This document shows positions 23,845 through 33,174 of a DNA stretch of 63,987 nucleotides, one piece after another. The notes under the pieces were generated by a model, which did not search any database, had not been told where the DNA came from, and saw nothing but the letters and a program-made list of their open reading frames with translations. Source of the stretch: Glycomyces salinus (lineage in GTDB: Bacteria; Actinomycetota; Actinomycetes; Mycobacteriales; Micromonosporaceae); assembly GCF_016428645.1 (NCBI RefSeq), contig NZ_JAELXW010000059.1, positions 1 through 63,987 of the forward strand, in the 5' to 3' direction. Positions within the stretch are counted from its first letter, which is position 1. Each line of letters opens with the position of its first letter. The translations under genes and the position numbers were made by a program.

Positions 23845-24926
23845 CGCATGAACACCGTGTTGTCGAAGGCGTCCTGAAGCGCCTCGCGGTAGAGCGGGCC
23901 GACATCGGCGAAGGCGTGGCCCGCGAGGACGACACGTCCGACGTCGAACAGGTTCACCAGGGTCACGGTCGCGACGCACAACCGCTGTATCGACGTGTCG
24001 ATCAACTCGGAGGCTTCGGCGTCCCCGGCCACCGCCGCGCGCCCGATCTCGGTGAAGTCCCTGAGCGGATCCTGCCCGAGTCCGAGCCGCGCGGCCAGCC
24101 CCGGGTTCTCCCGCGCCCGGCCCGAGACCGCGATCGGCCCGGCGATGTTGTCCAGACAGCCGCGGTTGCCGCAATCGCAGTCCGGCCCGAGGGCGTCCAC
24201 GGAGATGTGGCCGAGTTCGAGACCGTTCGAGGTGGACCCCCGGTAGGGATGGCCGTCGATGATCAGGCCCGAACCGATGCCGCCCGACATGAACACCACA
24301 GCGAAGCTCGACGACGAGCCGCCGAGGGCCTGGATGCCGATACCCGCCGCCGTCGCGTCGTTCTCGATGGTCACTGGCAGCCCCGTGGCCTCCTCCAGCG
24401 CCGCCGCCAGCGGGAAACCCCGCCACTCGGGAGTCGGCTGCTGCGTGAGCAGGACGCCCGCCTCCCGGTCCTGCGGACCATAGGTCGCCAGGCCGATACC
24501 GCGGACCCTGTCGCGCGGCGCCCCCGCCGCCGCCAGCATCGACTGCACGCCTTGGGCCAGCTCGGGGAGCACCGCCTCCGGGACCCGCTCCCCGGCCCGC
24601 GGCAGCTCGCGTCGCACCACCACACGGCCGGCCAGGTCGACGACCACCCCGACCGAGATGAACCGGTCGAATTGGACGCCGACCATGTAGCAGGCATCGG
24701 GTTGGATCCCCACGAGCCGGCGAGGCGTGCCGCGACCGGAGCGGGCCGTCCCCACCTCGTGGACGAAGCCGAGCGCCATGAGTTTGCGGACGGCGTGCGT
24801 CATGGACGCCTGCGTGAGCCCGGTGGCCTCGGCGAGTTCGACGCGGCTGACCGTTCCGCGCTCGCGGATGAGGTCGAGCACCGCGACCAGGGTCGGCACA
24901 CGGGTCTCGGAGCCGAACGCTCTCAA
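23712..24926 (-). CDS. ROK-family transcriptional regulator
   Basis: This 404-residue protein has a MarR-like winged helix at the N-terminus (SRVELAEATGLTQASMTHAV) and a ROK sugar-kinase fold after about residue 70. ENDATAAGIG and GGIGSGLIIDG are ATP/sugar-site segments, and CDCGNRGCLDN is the ROK zinc motif. Such proteins are usually repressors released by a sugar. TTG at 24926 is preferred to the GTG at 24956 because a full AAGGAGG lies five bases before it. It follows the GH36 gene by 105 bases on the same strand. It resembles the ROK regulator at 27163-28416 in layout, so the two probably arose by duplication. Confidence 0.88.
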   Translation of the reverse strand: MRAFGSETRVPTLVAVLDLIRERGTVSRVELAEATGLTQASMTHAVRKLMALGFVHEVGTARSGRGTPRRLVGIQPDACYMVGVQFDRFISVGVVVDLAGRVVVRRELPRAGERVPEAVLPELAQGVQSMLAAAGAPRDRVRGIGLATYGPQDREAGVLLTQQPTPEWRGFPLAAALEEATGLPVTIENDATAAGIGIQALGGSSSSFAVVFMSGGIGSGLIIDGHPYRGSTSNGLELGHISVDALGPDCDCGNRGCLDNIAGPIAVSGRARENPGLAARLGLGQDPLRDFTEIGRAAVAGDAEASELIDTSIQRLCVATVTLVNLFDVGRVVLAGHAFADVGPLYREALQDAFDNTVFMRQVHSVKAELADDVAHAASIGGAMVVLRNILESQNSVGREPATG

Positions 24927-25030
24927 TGCCGCCTCCTTGTGGACTTCGCCTTGCACGGCCGCCGGTACGGAACACCATACTTGAGCCGGTGAAGGCGCAC
25001 TGGTGTCAATGCGGCGGCCGTAGAGCGGCC

Positions 25031-27166
25031 TCAGTCAGAGGTCAGGTGCAGTATCAGCGCTTGGACTGGCCAGAGTGTGGGGAGTTGGAGGCCGATGTGG
25101 GTCAGGACGCGGCCGGTGGCGGTGACCGGTTCGCCGCCGAGCCAGGCGGGGGTGGTCCAGCCCCATTTCGCGATGCCGGTCTCGTCGCGCACGTGCACGG
25201 TGTAGCGCCGCGCCGAGTCGAGGCCGGGCAGCCGCAGCCGTTCGGACTGCATCTCCTCCAGTGAGGCGACGGTCGCGACGGTGAAAACCGCCTGTGAGCG
25301 GTCGGGGGCGATGACGCCGCGAGCGCGCAGGGCCGGGTCGACCGTGTCGGGGTGGACGACCGTGCCCGAGTGGAGCAGCGGCCGCAGTTCCCTGTAGAGG
25401 TCTGCGAAGGCGGTGATCTGGGCGGTCTCGGCCTCGTCGCAGGCCAGCAGGTCCCATTCGAAGCCGGACGAGCCCTGCAGCGAGGTCGCGATGCGGTAGG
25501 TCAGGTCGGTGGCCCGGCCCGAGGAGTGGGCCGGGGAGGGCCCGACGTGCGCGCCGATCAACTCCGGGGGGAGCACCAGTTCGGTCCAGCGCTGTATGTC
25601 CTGGCGTTCGACCGGGTCGTTGGAGTCCGAGGCCCACACCCGGTCGGTGTATTCGAGGATGCCGAGGTCGGTGCGCGCGCCGCCGGAGGAGCAGGACTCG
25701 ATCTCCAGGCCCGGATGGTCGGCTTTGAGGGCGGCGATGAGTCGGTAGGCCGCCCTGGTCTGGGCGTGCGTCCCCGGATCGCCGTCGTGAACCGGCTCCA
25801 CAAGGTCGCGGTTGTGGTCCCACTTCACGAAGTCGACGCCGAGTCGGCCGATCACGGCCGACATCTGCGTGTGCACGTGATCGAACGCGGCCGGGTTCGC
25901 CAGATCCAAAACGTACTGCGTACGGAATGACAGGCCCTCGGGGGCTGGGACCGAGGCGGGGTTGGCCAGGAGCCAGTCGGGGTGGGCGCGGGCGGTGTCG
26001 GAGTCGAGGTTGATCATTTCGGGTTCGAACCAGAGCCCGAACTCCATCCCCAGCGAATGCACGAGCTTGGCGAGGGGCTCCAGGCCGTCGGGCCAGGCTT
26101 CGGGGTCGACCTCCCAGTCGCCGAGCCCGGCCTTGTCGTCGCGGCGGTCGTGGAACCAGCCGTCGTCGAGGACGAACCGTTCGACCCCGACCTCGGCGGC
26201 CTTGCGCGCGAGCGCCTCCAGCCGCTGCGGGTCGTGGTCGAAGTAGACGGCCTCCCAGGTGTTGAGCACGAGCGGGCGCGGCGCGGCCGGGTGCTGGTCC
26301 CGCGCGCGCATCCAGGTGTGGAAGCGCTCGGCGATGCCGTCGAGGCCGGTGGCCGACCAGGAGAAGTAGGCGGTCGGCGCCTGGTATGCGGCACCGGGTG
26401 CGAGTCGGATTTCGGCGGGGCGGAGCAGTTCGCCGGCGCCCAGCACCGTGCCGTGCTCGGGGAGGTGGTCGGTGCGGTGGCGGAGGTCGGCGCTCCAGCC
26501 GAGGTGGACGGCCCAGACTTGTCCGGTCCGATTGCGCGGCTCGCCCTCTGAAGCGAGGGTGGTCCAGGGGGTGTCGTGCCCGGCCCGGCCCCGCCGGGTT
26601 TCGCGGGTGGTCGTCCCGCGCGGCATCGGGGCGGTCTGCGGCGTCTTCTCGCGGGACCAGCGGCCGGAGAACGATGTGAGGCGGTCGGCCGCCTTCGGGA
26701 CCGGGAGGGTCGCTTCGAGCCACGCCACGTCGAGGGTCCCGGTGCCGGTGTTGGTCACTTCATGGTCGACCAGGACCAGCCCGCCAGCGCCGATCTCGAC
26801 CCGGGAGCGCAGGGCGAGCCCGGCATCGTCATCGGTGGCCGTCATCTCGATGGCCGTCTCACCGTCGGGTTCGGTCCGGGCGGTCCAGCGGGGGAAGACC
26901 GGGCGGCCGTCTCTGGTCGTGAGGAGGCCGGGTCGGCCGGACCAGCCGTCCGATTCCTGGGGGAGGAGCGGGAGCCGCCAGGCGGCGTCGAGGGTGCCCG
27001 GTGCGGTTTGGCGGCTGGTGGCACGGTCCAGAGCGACCAGATCGGCCTCGGACAGCGGGCCGAGGTCGGGCCCCCAGTGGACCACGCAGGGCAGACCGGT
27101 CTCGGGGTGAGCCAGAATCAATGCGACGCCGTCACGACGCAGTACGGTCCAGGTCTCGATGTTCAC
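25031..27166 (-). CDS. Alpha-galactosidase, GH36
   Basis: This 711-residue cytoplasmic alpha-galactosidase hydrolyses terminal alpha-galactosyl residues. The order is an N-terminal beta-supersandwich (about 1-300), then a (beta/alpha)8 barrel with RFVLDDGWFHDRRDD, the nucleophile Asp of VKWDHNRDL near residue 450 and the acid/base Asp of WASDSNDPVER near 513, and then a C-terminal beta domain. ESCSSGGAR is the family motif between them. The GTG start overlaps the ROK stop as GTGA, with AAAGGAG seven bases upstream, so translation is coupled. Transcription probably begins with the ROK gene upstream. The substrate may be galactosyl side chains of galactomannan or raffinose-type sugars. Confidence 0.93.
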   Translation of the reverse strand: MNIETWTVLRRDGVALILAHPETGLPCVVHWGPDLGPLSEADLVALDRATSRQTAPGTLDAAWRLPLLPQESDGWSGRPGLLTTRDGRPVFPRWTARTEPDGETAIEMTATDDDAGLALRSRVEIGAGGLVLVDHEVTNTGTGTLDVAWLEATLPVPKAADRLTSFSGRWSREKTPQTAPMPRGTTTRETRRGRAGHDTPWTTLASEGEPRNRTGQVWAVHLGWSADLRHRTDHLPEHGTVLGAGELLRPAEIRLAPGAAYQAPTAYFSWSATGLDGIAERFHTWMRARDQHPAAPRPLVLNTWEAVYFDHDPQRLEALARKAAEVGVERFVLDDGWFHDRRDDKAGLGDWEVDPEAWPDGLEPLAKLVHSLGMEFGLWFEPEMINLDSDTARAHPDWLLANPASVPAPEGLSFRTQYVLDLANPAAFDHVHTQMSAVIGRLGVDFVKWDHNRDLVEPVHDGDPGTHAQTRAAYRLIAALKADHPGLEIESCSSGGARTDLGILEYTDRVWASDSNDPVERQDIQRWTELVLPPELIGAHVGPSPAHSSGRATDLTYRIATSLQGSSGFEWDLLACDEAETAQITAFADLYRELRPLLHSGTVVHPDTVDPALRARGVIAPDRSQAVFTVATVASLEEMQSERLRLPGLDSARRYTVHVRDETGIAKWGWTTPAWLGGEPVTATGRVLTHIGLQLPTLWPVQALILHLTSD

Positions 27167-28416
27167 GATGCTCCTTTATGGGGTTCTTTCGGGACAGGAG
27201 AGATGCCGGTTCCGGTCTCTTGCGTTCCAGACGGCATCGTACGCAGTACGTGGAGGGCGCCGCCGATGGCGGCGGCGGTGTCGACGTTGGTGGAGATGAG
27301 CACCTCCGGCCGGCTCAGCGCCCGACTGAGCGCGCTCTGCTCCAGCTCGGCCGCCACATGCCGCCGGTACAGCGTCCCGGCGGTGAGGAACGCGGGGCCG
27401 GCGAGCACGACGGTGTCGAGGTCGAAGAGGTTGACGAGGGTCACCGCGGCGCGCCCGATCGAGGTCGCGGACCGTTCCAGCAGCCTGCCCGCCTCCCGGT
27501 CGCCGGAGCGCCAGGCGCGCGCGATGCGCTCGAAGTCGGTGAGCGTGCCCTCCGGCGCGCCCCGGACGCCGATCCGTTCGGCCAGGTCGGCCTCGGCCAA
27601 GACCTGCTCCACCACCGCTCGCGGCCCGGCCTCGGCCTGCGCGCAGCCGCGATTGCCGCACACGCACTCGGTGCTCCCGCCGTTGAGCACGACGTGGCCG
27701 ATCTCGACCGTGTTCGAGGCGCGGCCGCGGTAGATCTCGCCGTCGACGATGACGCCGCCGCCGATCCCCGAGGCCATGTAGACCAGTCCGAAGGTGGCGG
27801 TGGGCACCGCTCCGGCCCACTGCTCGCCGAAGGCCGCGGCGGTGGCGTCGTTCTCCAGCAGCACCGGCGTCCCCAGCCGCTCCGAGAGCCTGCCGGTGAG
27901 CGGGAACTCGAGCCACGCGGGATCGGGCTGGGCGGTCAGCAGCACCCCGCGTTCGCGGTCCTGCGGGCCGTGGGTCACCAGCCCGACGCCGAGCACGCGA
28001 TCGCGCCCGACCGCGGCGCTGCGGAGCAGGTCGGCGACATGGTCGGCGAGCGCCGCGATGGTCCGCTCCGGGCCGGTGCCGCCGGAGCCGCGCAGACTGG
28101 CCCCGGCGATCCGGTTCCCGGCGAAGTCGAGCACGACGATCGTGGTGGTGGTCCGGTCGACCTGGATGCCGACGGCGTACCAGGCCTCCGCGTCGAGTTC
28201 GAGGAGCCGCCGGGGCTGCCCGCGGCCCTGCTGCTGGTCGCGCCCGACCTCGCGGACCAGGCCGTCCTCGATCAGACGACGCACCGCGTGGGTGATCGTC
28301 CCCGCCGTCAGGCCCGACCGTTCGGCCAGCTCGACGCGGCTGAGCGTGCCCTGCGTGCGCAGGAGGTCGAGCATGCGGCCGGCCGTCGATACGTGGCCCT
28401 GACCGGGACTGAGCAT
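27163..28416 (-). CDS. ROK-family transcriptional regulator of the galactoside locus
   Basis: This 417-residue regulator has an N-terminal winged helix (LSRVELAERSGLTAGTITHAV, about 15-60) and a ROK domain with ENDATAAAFGEQ, ASGIGGGVIVDG and the zinc motif CVCGNRGCAQAE. The ATG at 28416 is chosen as the first start giving the usual N-terminus; the open frame upstream has no ribosome site. It is divergent from the Dpp-type transporter operon, across perfect AT-rich palindromes lying within a plus-strand promoter, and is translationally coupled to the GH36 gene. It very likely represses both directions until a sugar is bound. Confidence 0.9.
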   Translation of the reverse strand: MLSPGQGHVSTAGRMLDLLRTQGTLSRVELAERSGLTAGTITHAVRRLIEDGLVREVGRDQQQGRGQPRRLLELDAEAWYAVGIQVDRTTTTIVVLDFAGNRIAGASLRGSGGTGPERTIAALADHVADLLRSAAVGRDRVLGVGLVTHGPQDRERGVLLTAQPDPAWLEFPLTGRLSERLGTPVLLENDATAAAFGEQWAGAVPTATFGLVYMASGIGGGVIVDGEIYRGRASNTVEIGHVVLNGGSTECVCGNRGCAQAEAGPRAVVEQVLAEADLAERIGVRGAPEGTLTDFERIARAWRSGDREAGRLLERSATSIGRAAVTLVNLFDLDTVVLAGPAFLTAGTLYRRHVAAELEQSALSRALSRPEVLISTNVDTAAAIGGALHVLRTMPSGTQETGTGISPVPKEPHKGAS

Positions 28417-28452
28417 GCGGTACTCCTCTCCGACGCCTATCCGAATTTCTTC

Positions 28453-28481
28453 TTGACTACTTAAATTTAACCGGTTAATAA
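28453..28481 (+). promoter_or_regulatory. Promoter of the transporter-glycosidase operon
   Basis: TTGACT (28453-28458) and TAATAA (28476-28481) are separated by 17 bp. The predicted start near 28488 gives a leader of about 68 bases before the binding-protein gene. Confidence 0.7.
28461..28478. promoter_or_regulatory. Overlapping perfect palindromes, probable ROK operator
   Basis: TTAAATTTAA (28461-28470) and TTAACCGGTTAA (28467-28478) are both perfect palindromes sharing TTAA. Together they fill the spacer and enter the -10 box, so a bound protein would block RNA polymerase. The adjacent ROK regulator is the likely ligand. Confidence 0.6.
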
Positions 28482-28555
28482 TAGAACGGACGCCTAGGAC
28501 GGGCGTCACCCCTCCAGTTCGCGGGCGAAGAGGCCCCGGACGCGAAAGGACGAAG

Positions 28556-30235
28556 ATGTCATTCACGAATCGAACGCGCCGCCGGCTCGCGGCGGCGATC
28601 GGGAGCGCGGCCGCGGTCGGCCTGGCCCTGAGCGCATGCTCGGGTTCGAGCGACGGCAGCGGCTCCGGAGAAGCCACCACCCTGATCACCACCAGCCAGG
28701 CCGGCGATATGCAGGTCAACTTCAACCCCTTCTCGCCCTCGCGGATCGGCGGCCTGGGCACCATCTACGAAACGCTGTTCTTCTACAACAAGGCCCAGGT
28801 GTCCGACCCCGAACCGCTCCTGGGCACCGAGCACTCGTGGAACGACGACGGCACGGAACTGGCGATCACCCTCCGCGAGAACGTGACCTGGAGCGACGGT
28901 GAAGCGTTCACCGCCGACGACGTCGCCTTCACCTTCGAGATGCTCAAGGAGCACCCGGCGATCAACAGCCAGGGCTACGACGGGAACGCCGAAGCCGTCG
29001 ACGACACCCACGTCGTCTTCACCTTCGAGGAACCGGCGTTCGTCAAGGGCCCGGACCTGCTGAACACGGCCATCGTTCCCGAACACCTCTGGAAAGAGAT
29101 CGACCCCGAAGAGGACGTCGTCGAGGACCCGATCGGAACCGGCGCCTACACCCTCAAGGAGTTCAAACCCCAGGCATTCACGATCGAGGCCAACCCGGAC
29201 TACTGGGGCGGCGAACCCGAGGTCAAGGAGGTTCGCACGGTCGCGCTCTCGGGCAACCAGGCGGGCGCCGACGCGATCGCGGCCGGAACCGCCGACTGGA
29301 TCACCAGCCCCATCCCCGACATCCAGAACACCAACGAGAACTTCCCCGACTACGAGCACTACACCCAGTGGCAGAACCAGATGGTGCTGGCCACCTGCTC
29401 GAGCGCGGACATGGGCTGCGAAGGCCCCCAAACCGACCCGGCCGTGCGGCATGCCCTCTACTACGCGATCGACCGCGCACAGCTGAACAGCCTGGCCTTC
29501 CAGGAGACCGCCAGTGAGATCTCGCCTTCGTTCGCGCTGACGCCCAGCCAGGACGAGTTCGTCTCCGACGCCGTCACCGAGAAGATCGCCCCGATGGACC
29601 CCGACGTGACCCGCGCCGAGCAGATCCTCGAAGACGCCGGATGGGCCAAGGGCGATGACGGCGTCTACGCCAAGGACGGCGAGAAGCTGTCGCTCACCGT
29701 CGAGGTCGTCTCCGGCTGGACCGACTACATCACCGCCGTCGACACCATCAGTTCGCAGGCCGCCGAGGCGGGCATCGAGATCGAAGCGGCCCAGTCCTCG
29801 TGGAACGAGTGGACCGAGAAGAAGGGTTCGGGCGACTTCGAGCTCGCCATCGACTCCCTATGGCAGGGCCCCGCACCGGACCCGTACTACCTGTACACCT
29901 ACTTCTTCGACTCCGGCACCGGCGCCGAAGTGGGCGAGTCGGCGGGCAACAACTTCTCCCGATACGACAACCCCGTCGTCGACGAAGCACTCGACGAGAT
30001 CGCGAAGCTCTCCCTCGAGGACGACGCCGCGCGGCAGCTGCACTTCGACACGATCCAGTCCGAGATCGTCGGGGACATGCCCTACATCCCGGTCCTGACC
30101 GGCGGCACCACCAGCATCTGGAACACCGCGAAGTTCACAGGCTGGCCCTCCGACGAGGACCTGTACGCCTTCCCCGCGGTCTGGTCGGCGTTCGACGCCG
30201 CCGAGATCTACAAGCGGCTCGAGCCGGCGAGCTAG
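28556..30235 (+). CDS. ABC transporter family 5 solute-binding lipoprotein (oligosaccharide or peptide)
   Basis: This 559-residue lipoprotein has a leader with twin arginine-rich start (RTRRRLAAAIG) and lipobox LSAC at about residues 24-27. The mature domain is a family 5 (DppA/OppA-like) binding protein: NFNPFSPSRIGGLGTIYETL, then ENVTWSDGEAFTADDVAFTF, and PIGTGAYTLKEF. Family 5 proteins bind peptides, but several actinobacterial and Thermotoga members bind mannan- or galactose-derived oligosaccharides. The glycosidase genes downstream favour an oligosaccharide. It is first in the operon, behind the ROK-controlled promoter. Confidence 0.92.
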   Translation: MSFTNRTRRRLAAAIGSAAAVGLALSACSGSSDGSGSGEATTLITTSQAGDMQVNFNPFSPSRIGGLGTIYETLFFYNKAQVSDPEPLLGTEHSWNDDGTELAITLRENVTWSDGEAFTADDVAFTFEMLKEHPAINSQGYDGNAEAVDDTHVVFTFEEPAFVKGPDLLNTAIVPEHLWKEIDPEEDVVEDPIGTGAYTLKEFKPQAFTIEANPDYWGGEPEVKEVRTVALSGNQAGADAIAAGTADWITSPIPDIQNTNENFPDYEHYTQWQNQMVLATCSSADMGCEGPQTDPAVRHALYYAIDRAQLNSLAFQETASEISPSFALTPSQDEFVSDAVTEKIAPMDPDVTRAEQILEDAGWAKGDDGVYAKDGEKLSLTVEVVSGWTDYITAVDTISSQAAEAGIEIEAAQSSWNEWTEKKGSGDFELAIDSLWQGPAPDPYYLYTYFFDSGTGAEVGESAGNNFSRYDNPVVDEALDEIAKLSLEDDAARQLHFDTIQSEIVGDMPYIPVLTGGTTSIWNTAKFTGWPSDEDLYAFPAVWSAFDAAEIYKRLEPAS

Positions 30236-30263
30236 TCGCCCCCGGCCCCGAAGGAGAAGACTG

Positions 30264-31253
30264 TTGAGCTATTTCCTGCGCAAACTCGGCTTCTACGCGG
30301 TCGCCCTGTGGGCCGCGCTGACGCTGAACTTCGCGATCCCGCGGTTGCTGCCCGGCGACCCGGTGGACATCCTGCTCGCCAAGCTGCAGCAGCGCGGCGG
30401 CACGGTGAGCCCGGAGACGAGGGAGGCCTACAGCCTGCTCCTCGGGGGCGACACCACCGAGCCCTTGTGGATGCAATACGTCGACTACCTGAAGAACCTG
30501 TTCCGCGGCGACCTCGGCGTCTCGGTCAGCTACTACCCGGCCGAGGTCTCCGACGTGATCAGTCAGTCGCTGCCGTGGACGGTGGTGCTCGTCGGCCTCT
30601 CGACGATCCTCGCCGCCGTCCTCGGCGTGACCCTCGGCGCGTTCGTCGGCTGGAAGCCGGGCACTTGGCTCGACTCGCTGGTCCCGGCCACCACCCTGCT
30701 CGCGGCGGTTCCGTACTTCTGGCTCGCGCTCATCCTCACCTACCTGCTCGCCCGGGTCCTGGGCTGGTTTCCGATGCAGGGAGGCTACGACGTCACCCTG
30801 TCCCCGGGCTGGAACGCCGAGTTCATCGGCTCGGCGATCCACTACGGATTCCTGCCCGCGCTCACCATCGTGCTGGCCTCCCTCGGAGGGTGGCTTCTGG
30901 GCATGCGCAACATGATGGTGTCCACCCTCTCGGAGGACTACGTCCTCACCGCCGAAGCGAAGGGCCTGTCGCCGAGGAAGATCCTGCGCTCGTACGCCTC
31001 GCGGAACGCCGTCCTGCCGTCGGTCGCGGGATTCGCGATCTCGCTCGGCTTCGTCGTCTCCGGCTCGGTGATCACCGAACAGGTGTTCTCCTATCCGGGC
31101 ATCGGCTCACGGCTGCTCGGCGCGGTCCAGAACAACGACTACGCGCTCATGCAGGGCGTGTTCCTCTTCATCACGCTCGCCGTCCTGGGCGCCAATCTCG
31201 TGGTCGACATGCTCTACGGCGTCATCGACCCGCGCACCCGCGCCCGGTCCTGA
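30264..31253 (+). CDS. ABC transporter permease, DppB type
   Basis: This 329-residue inner-membrane permease has six spans and the DppB-type start (SYFLRKLGFYAVALWAALTLNFAIPRLLPGDPVD). The EAA-type loop near residues 220-240 is EDYVLTAEAKGLSPRKILRSYASRNAVLP. The start codon is TTG, with AAGGAGAAG four bases before. It forms the channel with the DppC-type permease that follows. Confidence 0.93.
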   Translation: MSYFLRKLGFYAVALWAALTLNFAIPRLLPGDPVDILLAKLQQRGGTVSPETREAYSLLLGGDTTEPLWMQYVDYLKNLFRGDLGVSVSYYPAEVSDVISQSLPWTVVLVGLSTILAAVLGVTLGAFVGWKPGTWLDSLVPATTLLAAVPYFWLALILTYLLARVLGWFPMQGGYDVTLSPGWNAEFIGSAIHYGFLPALTIVLASLGGWLLGMRNMMVSTLSEDYVLTAEAKGLSPRKILRSYASRNAVLPSVAGFAISLGFVVSGSVITEQVFSYPGIGSRLLGAVQNNDYALMQGVFLFITLAVLGANLVVDMLYGVIDPRTRARS

Positions 31254-31267
31254 GATAGGTGCAACTC

Positions 31268-32281
31268 ATGACGAATCCGAAAATCCCCGACGCTCCGCCG
31301 CCCGGGACCGGCGACGAGAGCCGAGTGTCGGACACGCGGCCGAAGTCCGGATTTCGGATGCTGCTGCCGACCATGACGCCCTGGCTGGCAGTGGGCCTGA
31401 TCCTGGTAGTCGGCATCACCGTGTTCGGCGTCCTCGCCCCGTTCCTGGTCGGCGACCCCGACCAGATCAGAGACCAGGGGCTGTCCGGACCCAGCGCCGA
31501 GTTCCCGTTGGGCACCACCCAGACCGGGCAGGACGTGCTCGCTCAGCTCGCCTACGCGACGCGCGGCTCCCTTCAGATCGGCCTCATCGTGGGTGTGCTC
31601 GCCACGATCCTGTCGTGCTTCTTCGGCATCTACGGGGCCTATCGGGGCAGGCTCGTCGACGAGGCGTTCTCGCTGCTTTCCAACGTCTTCCTGGTCATCC
31701 CCGGCCTGCCGCTGGTCATCGTGATCTCCGGGTTCGTCCCGCGCGAGAGCCGCGGGCTGTGGACGATCGCGGTGGTCCTGGCCGTCACCGGCTGGGCCGC
31801 CTCGGCCCGCGTGCTGCGCGCCCAGACGCTGTCGGTCCGCAATCGCGACTACGTGGCCGCCTCCAAGGTCTCCGGCGAACGCCCATGGCGGGTCATCCTG
31901 GTCGAGATCCTGCCGAACCTGCTGCCGGTCATCGCCTCGCAGTTCGTCTTCGCCGTCATCGCTGCGATCCTCGGTGAGGCGGGGCTGTCGTTCATCGGCC
32001 TCGGCGCCTCCAACTCCTCGACACTGGGAACGATGCTCTTCTACGCCCAGAACGGCTTCGCGCTGCCGTTGGGCGCCTGGTGGTGGTTCGTGCCGCCAGG
32101 GCTGATGATCGCCCTGTTCGGCATGGGTTTGTCCATAGTGAACTTCTCGATCGACGAGATCATCAACCCCAAGCTCAAGAACATGCGGCTCCACCGCAAG
32201 CGCGCCCGCAAGGCCGCGAAGCTCGAACGCCGGCTCGCGCAGCACCGGGCCGTCCCCGACCCAGAGGAGTCCGGCCGATGA
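31268..32281 (+). CDS. ABC transporter permease, DppC type
   Basis: This 337-residue permease has an N-terminal cytoplasmic tail, one span near residue 40, then PLGTTQTGQDVLAQLAYATRGS, which is typical of DppC proteins. The EAA loop is NRDYVAASKVSGERPWRVILVEILPNLLP near residue 195. The ATG at 31268 has AGG eight bases before it; an in-frame GTG lies 9 bases upstream. Its stop overlaps the next ATG (ATGA), coupling it to the first ATPase. A Lys/Arg-rich tail ends the protein. Confidence 0.93.
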   Translation: MTNPKIPDAPPPGTGDESRVSDTRPKSGFRMLLPTMTPWLAVGLILVVGITVFGVLAPFLVGDPDQIRDQGLSGPSAEFPLGTTQTGQDVLAQLAYATRGSLQIGLIVGVLATILSCFFGIYGAYRGRLVDEAFSLLSNVFLVIPGLPLVIVISGFVPRESRGLWTIAVVLAVTGWAASARVLRAQTLSVRNRDYVAASKVSGERPWRVILVEILPNLLPVIASQFVFAVIAAILGEAGLSFIGLGASNSSTLGTMLFYAQNGFALPLGAWWWFVPPGLMIALFGMGLSIVNFSIDEIINPKLKNMRLHRKRARKAAKLERRLAQHRAVPDPEESGR

Positions 32282-33174
32282 CGACCATGTCCGAAACCGC
32301 CCGAGCCGAGCGGCTCGCCGTCGCGCAACCCGTCCTGACCGTCGCCGACCTCACCGTCGTCTACGAGGTCGAAAAGCCGGTCACGGCCGTCCGCGATGCC
32401 GACCTGACCCTCCACCGCGGCGAGATCCTCGGGCTCGCGGGCGAATCCGGCTGCGGCAAGACCACCCTCGCATACGCGGTCAACCGCCTCCACCGCCCGC
32501 CCGCGCGTATCGCGTCGGGCCGGATCACCTTCCACGACCGGTCAGGCGAGGACATCGACATCCTCTCGCTGAAGGAGGCCGACCTGCGCCTCTTCCGCTG
32601 GGAGAAGCTCTCCATGGTCTTCCAGGGAGCGATGAACGCGCTCAACCCGGTCACCTCGGTCAGAGCCCAGCTGCGCGACACGCTGCTGGCCCACCGGCCC
32701 GGCATGTCGCGCGCGGAGGTCCGCGAACGATCGGCCGACGTCCTCGAACGCGTCGGCGTCGACCCGGTCCGGCTCGGCTCCTACCCGCACGAGCTGTCCG
32801 GCGGCATGCGCCAGAGGGTCATGATCGCCATGGCGATGCTGCTGGAACCGCAGATCATGGTCATGGACGAGCCGACCACCGCCCTCGACGTGGTCGTGCA
32901 GCGCGACATCCTCCGCGAGATCGTGCGCCTGCGCGACGAACTGGACTTCGCGGTCGTCTTCATCACCCACGATCTGCCGCTGCTGCTGGAGATCTCGGAC
33001 CGGATCGCCGTGATGCTCGACGGCGAGATCGTCGAGCTCGACACCGCCGACCGCCTCTACCGGGACGCGAGGCACCCCTACACCCGCAAGCTCCTCGGCT
33101 CCTTCCCGAGCCTGTCGGGCACGCGCGGGTCCTTCATCCGAGACGGCGTCGACCAGCCCGAGGAGCCATCATGA
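32278..33174 (+). CDS. ABC transporter ATP-binding protein, DppD type
   Basis: This 298-residue ATPase has Walker A GESGCGKTT near residue 58, the ABC signature LSGGMRQRV near 178, Walker B MVMDEPTTALD near 199 and the His switch ITHD. The C-terminal extension with HPYTRKLLGSFPSL is characteristic of oligopeptide-type importers. It overlaps both neighbours by 4 bases. It forms a heterodimer with the DppF-type ATPase encoded next. Confidence 0.94.
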   Translation: MTTMSETARAERLAVAQPVLTVADLTVVYEVEKPVTAVRDADLTLHRGEILGLAGESGCGKTTLAYAVNRLHRPPARIASGRITFHDRSGEDIDILSLKEADLRLFRWEKLSMVFQGAMNALNPVTSVRAQLRDTLLAHRPGMSRAEVRERSADVLERVGVDPVRLGSYPHELSGGMRQRVMIAMAMLLEPQIMVMDEPTTALDVVVQRDILREIVRLRDELDFAVVFITHDLPLLLEISDRIAVMLDGEIVELDTADRLYRDARHPYTRKLLGSFPSLSGTRGSFIRDGVDQPEEPS

